Shown here: piece after piece, positions 43,501 through 52,794 of the stretch
Position numbering within the stretch: the stretch's first letter is position 1
Layout: the number at the start of each line of letters is the position of its first letter
Assembly (NCBI GenBank): GCA_030715195.1
Contig: JAUYVI010000010.1
Span: 1-64,000 of the forward strand
Direction of reading: 5' to 3'
Source: Dongia sedimenti
Lineage (GTDB): Bacteria; Pseudomonadota; Alphaproteobacteria; Dongiales; Dongiaceae
Length of the DNA stretch: 64,000 nt
Made by a program: the position numbers and the translations under genes
The notes under the pieces: model-generated
Told to the model about the DNA's origin: nothing
Seen by the model: the letters and a program-made list of their open reading frames with translations, nothing else
Database searches by the model: none

Positions 43501-44956
43501 TCTTGCTCCATCCATTCGGCGAGAAGATGCTCGCCTTCACATCGCAGTAGAAATCGAACGACCAGGTGCCGCCCTCGCGGCCGATGCCGGACTTGCCGTT
43601 GCCGCCGAACGGCTGGCGCAGGTCGCGCACGAAGAAGCAGTTGTTCCAGACCAAGCCGGCATTGATCTGCGCCGAGACGCGCTTCGCCCGTTCCTCATCG
43701 CCCGTCATGACCACGCCGGCCAAGCCGTATTCGGTGTCGTTGGCCATGGCGATCGCCTGCTCTTCCGTGCGGAACGACTGCAGACAGAGCACGGGGCCGA
43801 AGACTTCCTCGCGCAGGATCTCCGCATTCTCCGGCGGATCGAGGAACAGCGTCGGCTGATAGTAGAGGCCGCCGAGCTTGGCGTTCGGCCCACCGCCCAG
43901 GACCGGCTGTAGCCCTGCTTCCTTGGCCCGGCGCACGAAGCCGTCGATGCGCTGGAAATGCGGCCGGCTGATCTGCGGGCCGATATCGATCGTTTCGTCG
44001 CGCGGATCGCCTTGGCGGATCGCCTGGGCCTTTTCGGTGAAGGCCGCGAGGAATTTTGCGCGGATCGACTCCTCGACCAGGATGCGCGTGCCGGCGAGGC
44101 ACACCTGGCCAGCATTGTCATACTGCCCGACCGCAGTCGAGACCGCGAGATCGAGATCGGTATCGGCGAAGACGATGAACGGCGACTTGCCGCCGAGCTC
44201 GAAGGAGAGCGGCACCAGGTTCTCCGCCGCCGCAGCCGCGATGGTCTTCGCCGTCGGGACCGAGCCGGTAAAACTGATGCGCCGGACCTTCGGATGCCGG
44301 GTCAGCGCGGCACCCGCCGTCTTGCCCAGGCCTTGCACCACGTTGAAGACCCCGTCCGGCAATCCCGCCTCCGCGGTGATATCGGCCAGCAGCGAGGCGG
44401 TCAGCGGCGCCCATTCCGGCGGCTTGTAGACGACGGTGCAGCCCGAAGCCAGCGCCGGCGCGATGCGCCAGGTGCCGAGCATCAGCGGCGCGTTCCAGGG
44501 CGTGATGATCGCCGCGACACCGGCGGGATCCCAGCTCACATGGTTGCGATGGCCGCGGGTGTCGAAATCCGGATGGTCGAGCTGCAGCAGCCAGTCGGCG
44601 AAGAAGCGGAAATTGTGCGCGACCCGCGGCATCACCCCGCGGCGATGCGAGCGCAGCAGCGAGCCGTTGTCCCGCGTCTCGACCACCGCAAGACGCTCGA
44701 TGTTCGCTTCCACACCGTCGGCGATCTTGTGCAGCAGCCGCGCGCGTTCCTCACGGCCGGTTCGGCCCCAGGTCTTGAAGGCCGTCTGCGCCGCTGCGGC
44801 GGCCTGCTCGATCTCGGCAGAGCCCGCGCTCGCGACATCGGCGATCGGGGTCTCATCGATCGGCGAAATGCTCTGGAAGCGGTCCGCGCTGTCCACGCGC
44901 CGGCCACCGATCCAATGCCGCGTATCGATTTCGACGCCTTCGACTGTCGCCGCCAT
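43493..44956 (-). CDS. Aldehyde dehydrogenase, HpaE-like (487 aa)
   Basis: NAD(P)-dependent dehydrogenase probably oxidising the semialdehyde produced by ring cleavage, as 5-carboxymethyl-2-hydroxymuconate semialdehyde dehydrogenase does. The catalytic glutamate is in SFELGGKSPF and the catalytic cysteine in NAGQVCLAGTR; the cofactor motif is FTGSVPTAK. It is the first gene of the catabolic operon, directly preceded by a palindromic operator (45017-45028) shared with the permease promoter. The gene overlaps the next one by 8 bp. Confidence 0.9.
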   Translation of the reverse strand: MAATVEGVEIDTRHWIGGRRVDSADRFQSISPIDETPIADVASAGSAEIEQAAAAAQTAFKTWGRTGREERARLLHKIADGVEANIERLAVVETRDNGSLLRSHRRGVMPRVAHNFRFFADWLLQLDHPDFDTRGHRNHVSWDPAGVAAIITPWNAPLMLGTWRIAPALASGCTVVYKPPEWAPLTASLLADITAEAGLPDGVFNVVQGLGKTAGAALTRHPKVRRISFTGSVPTAKTIAAAAAENLVPLSFELGGKSPFIVFADTDLDLAVSTAVGQYDNAGQVCLAGTRILVEESIRAKFLAAFTEKAQAIRQGDPRDETIDIGPQISRPHFQRIDGFVRRAKEAGLQPVLGGGPNAKLGGLYYQPTLFLDPPENAEILREEVFGPVLCLQSFRTEEQAIAMANDTEYGLAGVVMTGDEERAKRVSAQINAGLVWNNCFFVRDLRQPFGGNGKSGIGREGGTWSFDFYCDVKASIFSPNGWSKNG

Positions 44957-45016
44957 GCCGCCTCCCTGCTGCCTCCCCTGGGGGCCGATCGGATTGTTCT
45001 GCCGCTTTGCCGATCG

Positions 45017-45028
45017 TTCGACGTCGAA
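45017..45028. promoter_or_regulatory. Palindromic operator site A, catabolic operon
   Basis: TTCGACGTCGAA is a 12-bp perfect palindrome within ATCGTTCGACGTCGAATAAT, 61 bp upstream of the aldehyde dehydrogenase start. Site B near the permease shares ATCGTTCGA-xx-TCGAATRA. Repeated occurrence at both promoters controlled by the neighbouring MarR protein makes an operator likely. Confidence 0.6.
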
Positions 45029-45081
45029 TAATTAGCCAGCGCCTGACCCAAGTCAAGCGCCCATGCATTCCTCAGGCTTGC

Positions 45082-45663
45082 TCAGTCGATCTCGTGGAGG
45101 GGACCGTCGATTTTCTCGATGGTCGCGAGGATGACGCGCAGCACGTCGGTCGCGGATTTCGTCTGCTTGCCGCTCAGCCCGCCGACGATCCGGGTCTCCT
45201 CGGCATTGAAGCGCGGGAATAGGCTGGAGATCAGCGTATCGCCGGCCGAGGTCAGGTTGACGATCACCAGGCGGCGCTCCGCCTCGTTGGTACGGCGGCG
45301 CACCAGTTTGCGCGCCTCCAGCGTGTTCAGGATTCCGGAGAGCGTGCTCTTGGCGACGCCGGCTTCGATCGCGAGCTTCCGGGTCTCGAGCTCGCCATAG
45401 ATCCAGAGGCACCAGAGCGTCACGAAAGCCGACCAGTGCAGGTCGGCCTCGGTGAGGACGCAGCGCTCGAAGTGATCCCGTATGGCAGCCGAGGCGCGGT
45501 GGATGTTGGAGACCAAAGCCATCGAGTCGAGATTGACCTGCAGCCCGGCGACCCGGCGCTCGCCCAGTACCTCGGCCAGCGGCTTCTTGGAATGCGGGTG
45601 CAGCTTGGGCGTCGCCGCCGGGCGTTTGGTGCGTGCGGCGGGCCGCGCGGGTTTGGCCACCAT
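45082..45663 (-). CDS. MarR family regulator (193 aa)
   Basis: Winged-helix repressor of the MarR family, in the position of HpaR in homoprotocatechuate clusters. An N-terminal basic Ala/Pro/Lys-rich tail of about 45 residues, unusual in length, precedes the MarR fold. The recognition helix lies in RKLAIEAGVAKSTLSGILNTL and the wing in RRRTNEAERRLVIVNLTSAG. It lies upstream of the catabolic operon on the same strand and diverges from the permease. It probably represses both through the palindromes at 45017 and 45802, released by an aromatic ligand. Confidence 0.9.
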   Translation of the reverse strand: MVAKPARPAARTKRPAATPKLHPHSKKPLAEVLGERRVAGLQVNLDSMALVSNIHRASAAIRDHFERCVLTEADLHWSAFVTLWCLWIYGELETRKLAIEAGVAKSTLSGILNTLEARKLVRRRTNEAERRLVIVNLTSAGDTLISSLFPRFNAEETRIVGGLSGKQTKSATDVLRVILATIEKIDGPLHEID

Positions 45664-45698
45664 GATCTCCTCGGTCCTGAAGGGGCCGTCTTATAGCA

Positions 45699-45737
45699 CC
45701 CTGAAGCCGCTCCCTGAAGCCGCTCCCTGAAGCCGCC
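45699..45737. repeat. Three tandem 13-bp repeats
   Basis: Three consecutive copies of CCCTGAAGCCGCT (45699-45711, 45712-45724, 45725-45737; the last ends CCGCC). They lie 36 bp upstream of the MarR start codon. Probably slippage-derived, but their place in a promoter region makes copy number possibly relevant to expression. Confidence 0.85.
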
Positions 45738-45745
45738 TTGCGCCG

Positions 45746-45773
45746 GCCGATCGTTCTTCCTCGAACGACCGGC
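45746..45773. promoter_or_regulatory. Inverted repeat site C between marR and the permease
   Basis: GCCGATCGTTC and GAACGACCGGC form an 11-bp inverted repeat with one mismatch around ttcctc. The left arm shares CCGATCGTTC with site A, suggesting a third, looser MarR site controlling marR itself. A hairpin role is possible. Confidence 0.4.
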
Positions 45774-45801
45774 TTGCCCCACCGCTTGATCTGCGTTATC
45801 G

Positions 45802-45813
45802 TTCGATATCGAA
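45802..45813. promoter_or_regulatory. Palindromic operator site B, permease promoter
   Basis: TTCGATATCGAA is a 12-bp perfect palindrome inside ATCGTTCGATATCGAATGAA, about 100 bp upstream of the permease ATG. It matches site A except for the central two bases. Confidence 0.6.
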
Positions 45814-45911
45814 TGAAAAATGCGAGGCATCCGCGGCGAGAGCGGATGCAACAACGCAGCGATGGCGGCGGCACTCAGTGCCACCGCGGACACAGGGGGA
45901 GGCTTGAAGCC

Positions 45912-47384
45912 ATGGCACAGACTGGATCTTCGTCCGGCGGGCAGACCGACCGGCTCCGGCGTAACGCATTGGGCGTCGCCGCGATCACCTTCTTCGTCGT
46001 CTCTGCGGCGGCGCCCTTGACCGCCGTCGCCGGCGGCTATCCGATTGCGATGCTGTTCGGCAACGGCTCCGGCGTGCCGGCCGCCGTCGTACTGACGACG
46101 CTCCTCCTGCTGATCTTCTCAGTCGGCTACACGACCATGGCGCGGCATATCAGCAACGCCGGCTCCTTCTTTGCGTTCACCGCGCGGGGCTTGGGCGGCG
46201 TCGCCGGCGGCGGCGCTGCCTATATCGCCGTGCTGGCTTACAATGCGATGCAGATCGGTCTTTACGGATTGTTCGGCGCGGTGACGGCCCAGGTCCTGTC
46301 TGGTCTGCCCGGAATCGGCCCGGTCGTGGCCGGGATTCCGTGGTGGGGCTGGGCGCTGCTGGGGATGGCGCTGGTGGGCGCCTTTGGCTATCTGAAGATC
46401 GATCTCTCCGCACGGGTGCTCGCGGTGCTGGTCTGCGTCGAGTACATCATCGTGCTGATCCTCGATTTCGCGATCATCGGCGCCGGCGGCGACAGCGGCA
46501 ACAGCATGGTGAGCTTCACCCCAGAGGCCTTCTTCCAGGGCTCGCCGACCATCGGACTGTTGCTGTGCTTTGCGGCTTTCATGGGCTTCGAGGCCACCAC
46601 AATCTACAGCGAAGAAGCCCGGGATTCCGGCCGCACCGTGCCGCGCGCAACCTATCTTTCCGTGCTGATCATCGGCATCTTCTACGCCGTGACCACCTGG
46701 TGCATGGTGAACGGCGAGGGTGCCGACAAGGTGCTCCCTACACTCCAGGGTCTGCCGGATCCGGCCGCCTTTATGTTCATTTTGTCGGAGCGATACATCG
46801 GCGCCTGGCATAGCCAGATCATGGGCCTGCTGCTGATCAGCAGCGTGTTCGCGGCCCTGCTCGCCTTTCACAATGCGGCGGCTCGCTATTTCTACGTGCT
46901 CGGTCGCGAGGGCCTGCTGCCGGCGCATCTCGGCCAGACCCATGACGCGCATCAGAGCCCGCACCTGGGCTCGCTGCTGCAGACCGTGCTCGCCTTCATC
47001 GTGCTCGGCATCTTCATCGTGACCGGCCAGGATCCATTCCTCGCCGTGTTCGCCTGGCTCACAAATCTCGCGACCTTGAGCGTGATCACCCTGATGGCGC
47101 TGGTCTCCTTCGCGGTGATTGCATTCTTCCGCAAAAGGCCCGAGCTTTCTCCCTCCGGCTTCAAGACCTTCCTGGCGCCGCTGGTCGCCGGCGTCCTGCT
47201 CGCGATCATCGCTATCCTGGTGGTGAAGAACTTCCCCATCCTCACGGGCGCAAATGACGCCATCGCCTATGGACTGGTCGCGCTGGTGCCGATCGCCGGC
47301 CTGCTCGGCGCCGTCGTCGCCAACCAGTTGAAGCAGAAATCCGGCGCCGTCTTCGCCGAACTCGGGGCACATCGGGCGGATTGA
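45912..47384 (+). CDS. APC-family amino acid/amine permease (490 aa)
   Basis: Cytoplasmic-membrane transporter of the amino acid-polyamine-organocation superfamily with about 12 to 14 hydrophobic segments. The first helix has the unwound AAAPLTAVAGGYPIAM motif and the gate-region GFEATTIYSEEARDSGRTVPRA is typical of this family. GGGGGAGGC lies upstream of the ATG. It diverges from marR and shares its operator, so it likely imports the substrate of the catabolic operon or an amine precursor. A strong terminator follows at 47401. Confidence 0.92.
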   Translation: MAQTGSSSGGQTDRLRRNALGVAAITFFVVSAAAPLTAVAGGYPIAMLFGNGSGVPAAVVLTTLLLLIFSVGYTTMARHISNAGSFFAFTARGLGGVAGGGAAYIAVLAYNAMQIGLYGLFGAVTAQVLSGLPGIGPVVAGIPWWGWALLGMALVGAFGYLKIDLSARVLAVLVCVEYIIVLILDFAIIGAGGDSGNSMVSFTPEAFFQGSPTIGLLLCFAAFMGFEATTIYSEEARDSGRTVPRATYLSVLIIGIFYAVTTWCMVNGEGADKVLPTLQGLPDPAAFMFILSERYIGAWHSQIMGLLLISSVFAALLAFHNAAARYFYVLGREGLLPAHLGQTHDAHQSPHLGSLLQTVLAFIVLGIFIVTGQDPFLAVFAWLTNLATLSVITLMALVSFAVIAFFRKRPELSPSGFKTFLAPLVAGVLLAIIAILVVKNFPILTGANDAIAYGLVALVPIAGLLGAVVANQLKQKSGAVFAELGAHRAD

Positions 47385-47400
47385 TCGCCGAGCGGTGAGA

Positions 47401-47431
47401 GGGCCGGGGGATCGTCCCCGGTCCTTCTTTT
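47401..47431 (+). terminator. Intrinsic terminator after the permease gene
   Basis: GGGCCGGGGGA and TCCCCGGTCC fold into a strong GC stem with a 3-nt loop and a small bulge, followed by TTCTTTT. It lies 16 nt after the permease stop codon. Confidence 0.75.
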
Positions 47432-47519
47432 CGCCTTCCTGACCGGCGCGAGTTGATCAAGATCAAAGCGCGCGGCCCCGCGCCCCGCTCCAATACGGCA
47501 TGAGCATCAACCGCCCGCC

Positions 47520-49010
47520 ATGCTGAAGCTGCGTCGCGTCGCCATCGACACACCGCGCGAGAACGTCGTCTATCTCGCACGGGATTGTCCGATCTATCGC
47601 GCGGAGAAGTTCCAGGGCCTGGCCAAGATCGAGATCGCGGCCGGCGGCCGCTCGGTCCTGGCGGTGCTCAACATCAGCGACAATGCCCATCTGCTGCGGC
47701 CGGACGAACTCGGCCTCTCGGAGCAGGCATTCAGGCAACTTGGTCTCCCGGAAGGGAGCGACGTCAGCGTCGCCCAGGCCGCTCCGCCGGCCAGCCGCGA
47801 GGCGATCCGCGCCAAGGTCACCGGCGCGCGGCTCGGCTATGCCGAGTTCGAATCGGTGATCCGCGACATTGTCGCCAACCGCTATTCCAAGATGGAGATC
47901 GCGGCCTTCCTGATCGCCTCGGCCAGCTTCCTCACCACCGAGGAGGTGCTGGCGCTGACCCGCGCCATGGCCGCGGTCGGCAGGCGCCTGACCTGGCCGG
48001 AGCAGACCGTGGTCGACAAGCACTGCATCGGCGGCATTCCCGGCAACCGCACCTCGATGATCGTGGTGCCGATCGTGGCGGCGCACGGCCTTTCGATCCC
48101 GAAGACCTCGTCGCGGGCGATCACCTCGCCGGCTGGCACCGCCGATACAATGGAGGTGCTGGCGCGGGTCGAGATCAGCGCCGAGGAAATGCAGGACATT
48201 GTCCGCGCGGTCAAAGGCTGCATCGTCTGGGGCGGGCATGTGAATCTCTCGCCGGCCGACGACATCCTGATCTCGGTCGAGCGCCAGCTCGGAATCGACA
48301 CCCGCGAGCAGCTGGTCGCCTCGATCCTCTCCAAGAAACTCGCCGCCGGATCGAGCTATCTCATCATCGACATCCCGGTCGGCCCCTCCGCCAAGGTGCG
48401 TTCGCTGGCCGACGCGATCCGCCTGCGCAAGCTGTTCGAGTTCGTCGGGGACCAGGTCGGCCTCTCGCTCAATGTCGAGATCACCGACGGCAGCCAGCCG
48501 ATCGGCAACGGCGTCGGCCCGGTCCTGGAGGCCCGCGACGTGCTCCGCGTGTTGCATGGCGATCCGGCCGCGCCAGGCGATCTCCGCGACCGCGCCCTGC
48601 TGCTGGCCGGGCGCATCCTGGAGTTCGACCCCGCCTTGCGCGGCGGCAAGGGCAGCTTGCGAGCACTCGAGCTCCTGGAATCGGGCGCGGCGGCCCGGCA
48701 ATTCGACCGCATCATCGCCGCCCAAGGCCCATCGCCCAATATCGCCGCCGGAACGATGGTCGAGGACGTTCTGGCGCCGCGTTCCGGTGTCGTCACCGGG
48801 ATCGACTGCTACCGCATCGCGCGGGTCGCACGGATGGCAGGCGCGCCCACCGACAAGGGTGCCGGCGTCGATCTCTTCAAGAAGGTCGGCAGCCCGGTCG
48901 AAGCCGGCGAGCCGCTCTATCGGATCCATGCCGAGCATGCGACCGACTTCCGTTTCGCGACCGAGATGGCCGGGGCCGATTCCGGCTACGCATTGAGCAA
49001 GGCATCATGA
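47520..49010 (+). CDS. Thymidine/AMP phosphorylase family protein, archaeal-like form (496 aa)
   Basis: Pyrimidine-nucleoside/AMP phosphorylase family enzyme of the long form. An N-terminal domain of about 85 residues, absent from the classic DeoA, precedes the alpha domain. The phosphate and substrate loop [19 protein letters not shown] and the signature [18 protein letters not shown] are clear. Archaeal members phosphorolyse AMP, CMP and UMP to ribose-1,5-bisphosphate; in bacteria the substrate is not settled. It is coupled to a beta-CASP nuclease by a 4-nt overlap, a pairing that suggests recycling of RNA-derived nucleotides. Confidence 0.85.
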   Translation: MLKLRRVAIDTPRENVVYLARDCPIYRAEKFQGLAKIEIAAGGRSVLAVLNISDNAHLLRPDELGLSEQAFRQLGLPEGSDVSVAQAAPPASREAIRAKVTGARLGYAEFESVIRDIVANRYSKMEIAAFLIASASFLTTEEVLALTRAMAAVGRRLTWPEQTVVDKHCIGGIPGNRTSMIVVPIVAAHGLSIPKTSSRAITSPAGTADTMEVLARVEISAEEMQDIVRAVKGCIVWGGHVNLSPADDILISVERQLGIDTREQLVASILSKKLAAGSSYLIIDIPVGPSAKVRSLADAIRLRKLFEFVGDQVGLSLNVEITDGSQPIGNGVGPVLEARDVLRVLHGDPAAPGDLRDRALLLAGRILEFDPALRGGKGSLRALELLESGAAARQFDRIIAAQGPSPNIAAGTMVEDVLAPRSGVVTGIDCYRIARVARMAGAPTDKGAGVDLFKKVGSPVEAGEPLYRIHAEHATDFRFATEMAGADSGYALSKAS

Positions 49011-50620
49011 CGATTTCCCTGAAATTCTGCGGCGCCGCGGGCACGGTGACCGGGTCCTGCTATCTGCTGAGCCACCCGCGCGGCCGCGTCCTCATCGATT
49101 GTGGGTTGTTCCAGGGCCCCAAGACCCTGCGCGAGCTGAACTACGGCGCCCTGCCCTTCGATCCCGCGAAGATCGACGCCGTTCTGGTGACCCATGCGCA
49201 TATCGATCATTCAGGCTTGCTGCCGAAGCTCTGCAACGCCGGCTATGCGGGCAAGATCATCGCGACGGTGGAGACCAATGCGTTGCTCGAATGGATGCTG
49301 CCGGATTCCGGCGCGATCCAGGAGGGCGAGGTGCAGCGCCTGAACCAGCGCAATGCGCGGCGCGGCCGGCCGGAGGTCGAGCCGATCTACACCCGCGCCG
49401 AAGCCGAGGCGATGCTGTCGCGCCTCACCGCGATCGCGCGGGATGCCTGGTCGGAGATCATGCCGGGCGTGCGGGCCCGGTTCCACGATGCCGGCCACAT
49501 CCTCGGCGCCGCCTCGATCGAGCTTGAGGTCATGACCGACGACCCGAAGCAGCGGCTGCTGCGCATCCTGTTCTCCGGAGATATCGGGCCGGATATCAAG
49601 CCGTTCCATTCCGGGCCGGAGGCCGCCGAGAATTTCGACTATGTCGTCATTGAGGCGACCTACGGTGATCGGGAGCGAACGAGGCTGACGGACGAGGCGC
49701 GGCGCACGACCCTCAAGTCCGTGGTCACCGAAGCCCGCTCGACCGGTGGCAACCTGATCATTCCGGCCTTCGCCGTCGAGCGCACCCAGGAGCTGCTCGC
49801 CGACCTCGTCACTTTGACCGCGAAGGGTGAGATTCCGCCGATGCCGACCTTCCTCGACTCGCCGCTGGCGATCCGGGCGACCGAGGTGTTCGAGCGGTTC
49901 CACGACCAGCTCCGGCTCCCACCCGATATCGCCGATCCGTTCCACGCGCCGCACATCCACTTCATCGCCACCGCCGAGCAGAGCATGGCCTTGGACCGTG
50001 TCGCCGGCGGCGCCATCATTATCGCGGCCAGCGGCATGTGCGACGCCGGTCGGATCCGCTATCACCTAAAGAGCAATCTCTGGCGCTCCGACGCGACGGT
50101 CCTGCTGGTCGGCTATCAGGCGCCCGGCACGATGGGCGCCCTGCTGCAGTCCGGCGTGGCCTCGGTCCGGATCCATGGGCAGGAGGTGAAGGTGGCGGCA
50201 CGCATCCGGACGATCGACGCCTATTCCGGCCACGCGGATCGCGGGGAGCTGCTGGCCTGGCTCGAGGCGCGGCTGCCGATCTTCCGGGGCGTGTTCATCA
50301 CCCATGGCGAAGACGCGGCGCTCGCCAGCCTGAAGGACGGAATCCTCGCCAAGGGCCTAGCGAAGGCCGACGTGGTGATCCCCCGGCTCGACCAGACCTT
50401 CATTCTGCATCCGGCCGAGACGCCGCGTGCCGTTGCGGCCGCCGAGCCGCCGCGGCTCGACCCGGTGAAGACCGAGATGCTCCGCGCCGGACGCGATTGG
50501 CACAACGACTATGCGAGCTTCCTGCTCGATCTCCAGGACTCCATCGCCAAGACCGCCGGCGAGCGCAATCGCCAGATCCTGCTGCGCCGCCTCCGCGAGG
50601 TCCTGACCGAGAAGCGCTAA
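49007..50620 (+). CDS. Beta-CASP metallo-beta-lactamase RNA nuclease (537 aa)
   Basis: Zinc-dependent nuclease of the CPSF73/YSH1-type beta-CASP family. The HxHxDH motif is THAHIDHSG; further ligands lie in [11 protein letters not shown] and FSGDIG; the beta-CASP region has SGHADRGEL near the C-terminus and [14 protein letters not shown]. The final 80 residues are an extension rich in charged residues. Likely an RNA endo- or exonuclease. Its ATG overlaps the phosphorylase stop (ATGA), so both are co-translated. Confidence 0.88.
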   Translation: MTISLKFCGAAGTVTGSCYLLSHPRGRVLIDCGLFQGPKTLRELNYGALPFDPAKIDAVLVTHAHIDHSGLLPKLCNAGYAGKIIATVETNALLEWMLPDSGAIQEGEVQRLNQRNARRGRPEVEPIYTRAEAEAMLSRLTAIARDAWSEIMPGVRARFHDAGHILGAASIELEVMTDDPKQRLLRILFSGDIGPDIKPFHSGPEAAENFDYVVIEATYGDRERTRLTDEARRTTLKSVVTEARSTGGNLIIPAFAVERTQELLADLVTLTAKGEIPPMPTFLDSPLAIRATEVFERFHDQLRLPPDIADPFHAPHIHFIATAEQSMALDRVAGGAIIIAASGMCDAGRIRYHLKSNLWRSDATVLLVGYQAPGTMGALLQSGVASVRIHGQEVKVAARIRTIDAYSGHADRGELLAWLEARLPIFRGVFITHGEDAALASLKDGILAKGLAKADVVIPRLDQTFILHPAETPRAVAAAEPPRLDPVKTEMLRAGRDWHNDYASFLLDLQDSIAKTAGERNRQILLRRLREVLTEKR

Positions 50621-50725
50621 GCCTGTTCGCCCGATTGATTGGGGCCACTCCCATCCGCGCGGCGAGAGCGCCTAGCCGACTCACGCGGCTTGCGCCAAGA
50701 TGCCCGCCGAGTCTTCGGGGGAATC

Positions 50726-52783
50726 ATGCCACGCGATCCACGCTATGACATTCTATTCGAGCCGGTCCCGATCGGACCGGTGACCGCCAAGAACCGCTTC
50801 TTCCAGGTGCCGCATTGCAACGGGATGGGGATGAGCTTCCCCAATGCGATGATCGCGATGCGGCGGATGAAGGCCGAGGGCGGCTGGGCGGTGATCTGCA
50901 CCGAGGAGACCGACATCCATCCCTCCGGCGATCTGTCGCCGCTGGTCGAGGGACGACTCTGGGACGATCGCGACATCCCCATCTTCGCCCGCATGAACGA
51001 GGCAGTGCACGACCATGGTGCTCTCGCCGGCATCGAGCTGGTCCATACCGGCCATCGCGACGGCTGCCTCTACAGCCGCGAGGTGCCGATCGCCGTGGGC
51101 CATGTGCCGGTCTCGACCGGATACCCGGTGCAGGCCCGCGCCATGGATCGCGCCGACATCCGGAACTATCGCCGCTGGCACCGCGATGCAGCGCTCCGCG
51201 CCAGGCGCGCCGGTTTCGATCTCATCTATCTCTACAGCCATGCCGGCAGCTCGCTGCTCGGCGATTTCCTCTCGCGCAAGCGCAACCGGCGCAGCGACGA
51301 ATATGGCGGCAGCCTGGAAAACCGGATGCGCCTGCTGCGCGAAGTGCTCGAGGACACCCATGAAGCGGTCGGCGACACCTGCGCCGTCGCGCTCCGCTAC
51401 GTGGTCGATGAGGGATTGTCGGAGGACGGCGCCGCGAACATGGATGAATCCCGCGCCGTGATCGAGGCGCTGGCGGAAGTGCCCGACCTCTGGGACGTGA
51501 ACATCCGGGAATGGCGCCGCGATTCCATGCCGTCGCGCTTCGGCCCCGAAGGCTCGCAGGAAGAGTTCATCGGCTTCGTGAAGAGGCTGACCACCAAGCC
51601 GGTGGTCGGGGTCGGGCGCTTCACCTCGCCCGACACCATGGTCTCGCAGATCCGCCGCGGCATCCTGGATTTCATCGGCGCCGCCCGGCCGTCGATCGCC
51701 GATCCTTTCCTGCCGAAGAAGATCGAGGAAGGCCGGAGCGACGACATCCGCGAATGCATCGGCTGCAACATGTGCGTGACCTCCGACTTCACCATGGTGC
51801 CGATGCGCTGCACCCAGAACCCGACCATCGGCGAGGAATGGCGCAAGGACTGGCATCCCGAGATCATCCCGGCCAAGGCATCCGACGATCGCGTGCTCAT
51901 CGTCGGCGCCGGCCCGGCCGGTCTCGAATGCGCGCGTTCGCTCGGCAACCGGGGCTATGCCGTGACCCTCGCCGAGGCGCGCGAAGTACTGGGCGGCCGG
52001 GTGCATGACGAAAGCCGGCTCGCCGGCCTCGCTACCTGGGGCCGGGTCCGCGACTACCGGGTGCAGCAGATCCAGCGCATGCCCAATGTCGAGACTTATC
52101 TCGGCAGCCGGCTCTCCGCGGCGGACATCCTCGACTACGGCTTCCCGCGCGTTGTGCTGGCGACCGGCGCCAGCTGGCGCCGCGACGGGATCGGTCGCTT
52201 TCACGCCACCGCCATTCCGGGCCTCGCCGACATCGCCGTCTTCACGCCCGAAGACATCTTCGCCGGCGCGAAGATCGCCGGGCCGGTCGTGGTCTACGAT
52301 GACGACCACTATTACATGGGCGGCGTCCTGGCCGAACAGCTGCGGTTGCAGGGGGCCGAGGTCACGCTGGTGACTCCCGCGTCGGATGTGTCGAGCTGGA
52401 CTGCGATGACCTTGGAGCAGACCTGGATCGAAGAGCGCCTCTATCAGCTCGGCGTCACGGTGAAGGAGAAGCACGGCCTTTCCGCCGCCGGCAAGGGCGA
52501 AGTTCGCATCGCACACACCGGCAGCGGCCGCGAGCAGACCCTGCCCTGCTCGTCCCTGGTGCTGGTCACCATGCGCCTGCCGAACGACGCCCTGTTTCAC
52601 GCGCTTGAACAGGCACTGCTGGCCGATGCCGGCATCATGTCGCTGACCCGGATCGGCGATTGCCTGGCGCCCTCGACTATCGCCGCGGCGGTCTATTCCG
52701 GCCACCGCTTCGCGCGCGAGATGGATGCGCCGCCGCGCAACGACGAAGTGCCGTTCAAACGCGAGCTGATCACTCTCGAATAA
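50726..52783 (+). CDS. Trimethylamine dehydrogenase-family flavoprotein (685 aa)
   Basis: Iron-sulfur flavoprotein amine dehydrogenase related to trimethylamine/dimethylamine and histamine dehydrogenases. The TIM-barrel FMN domain (about residues 1-380) has Cys31 in VPHCNGMG, equivalent to the cysteine forming 6-S-cysteinyl-FMN. The [4Fe-4S] ligands are Cys344, 347, 350 and 362, followed by FAD/NAD-like domains (VLIVGAGPAGLECARSLG). The substrate bowl keeps Trp263 and Asp266, but the Tyr60 equivalent is Glu61 and Trp355 is not conserved. The substrate is therefore probably not trimethylamine. ATG 50726 has GGGGGA upstream. Followed 11 bp later by a cupin gene. Confidence 0.85.
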   Translation: MPRDPRYDILFEPVPIGPVTAKNRFFQVPHCNGMGMSFPNAMIAMRRMKAEGGWAVICTEETDIHPSGDLSPLVEGRLWDDRDIPIFARMNEAVHDHGALAGIELVHTGHRDGCLYSREVPIAVGHVPVSTGYPVQARAMDRADIRNYRRWHRDAALRARRAGFDLIYLYSHAGSSLLGDFLSRKRNRRSDEYGGSLENRMRLLREVLEDTHEAVGDTCAVALRYVVDEGLSEDGAANMDESRAVIEALAEVPDLWDVNIREWRRDSMPSRFGPEGSQEEFIGFVKRLTTKPVVGVGRFTSPDTMVSQIRRGILDFIGAARPSIADPFLPKKIEEGRSDDIRECIGCNMCVTSDFTMVPMRCTQNPTIGEEWRKDWHPEIIPAKASDDRVLIVGAGPAGLECARSLGNRGYAVTLAEAREVLGGRVHDESRLAGLATWGRVRDYRVQQIQRMPNVETYLGSRLSAADILDYGFPRVVLATGASWRRDGIGRFHATAIPGLADIAVFTPEDIFAGAKIAGPVVVYDDDHYYMGGVLAEQLRLQGAEVTLVTPASDVSSWTAMTLEQTWIEERLYQLGVTVKEKHGLSAAGKGEVRIAHTGSGREQTLPCSSLVLVTMRLPNDALFHALEQALLADAGIMSLTRIGDCLAPSTIAAAVYSGHRFAREMDAPPRNDEVPFKRELITLE

Positions 52784-52794
52784 GGGATCTATGG

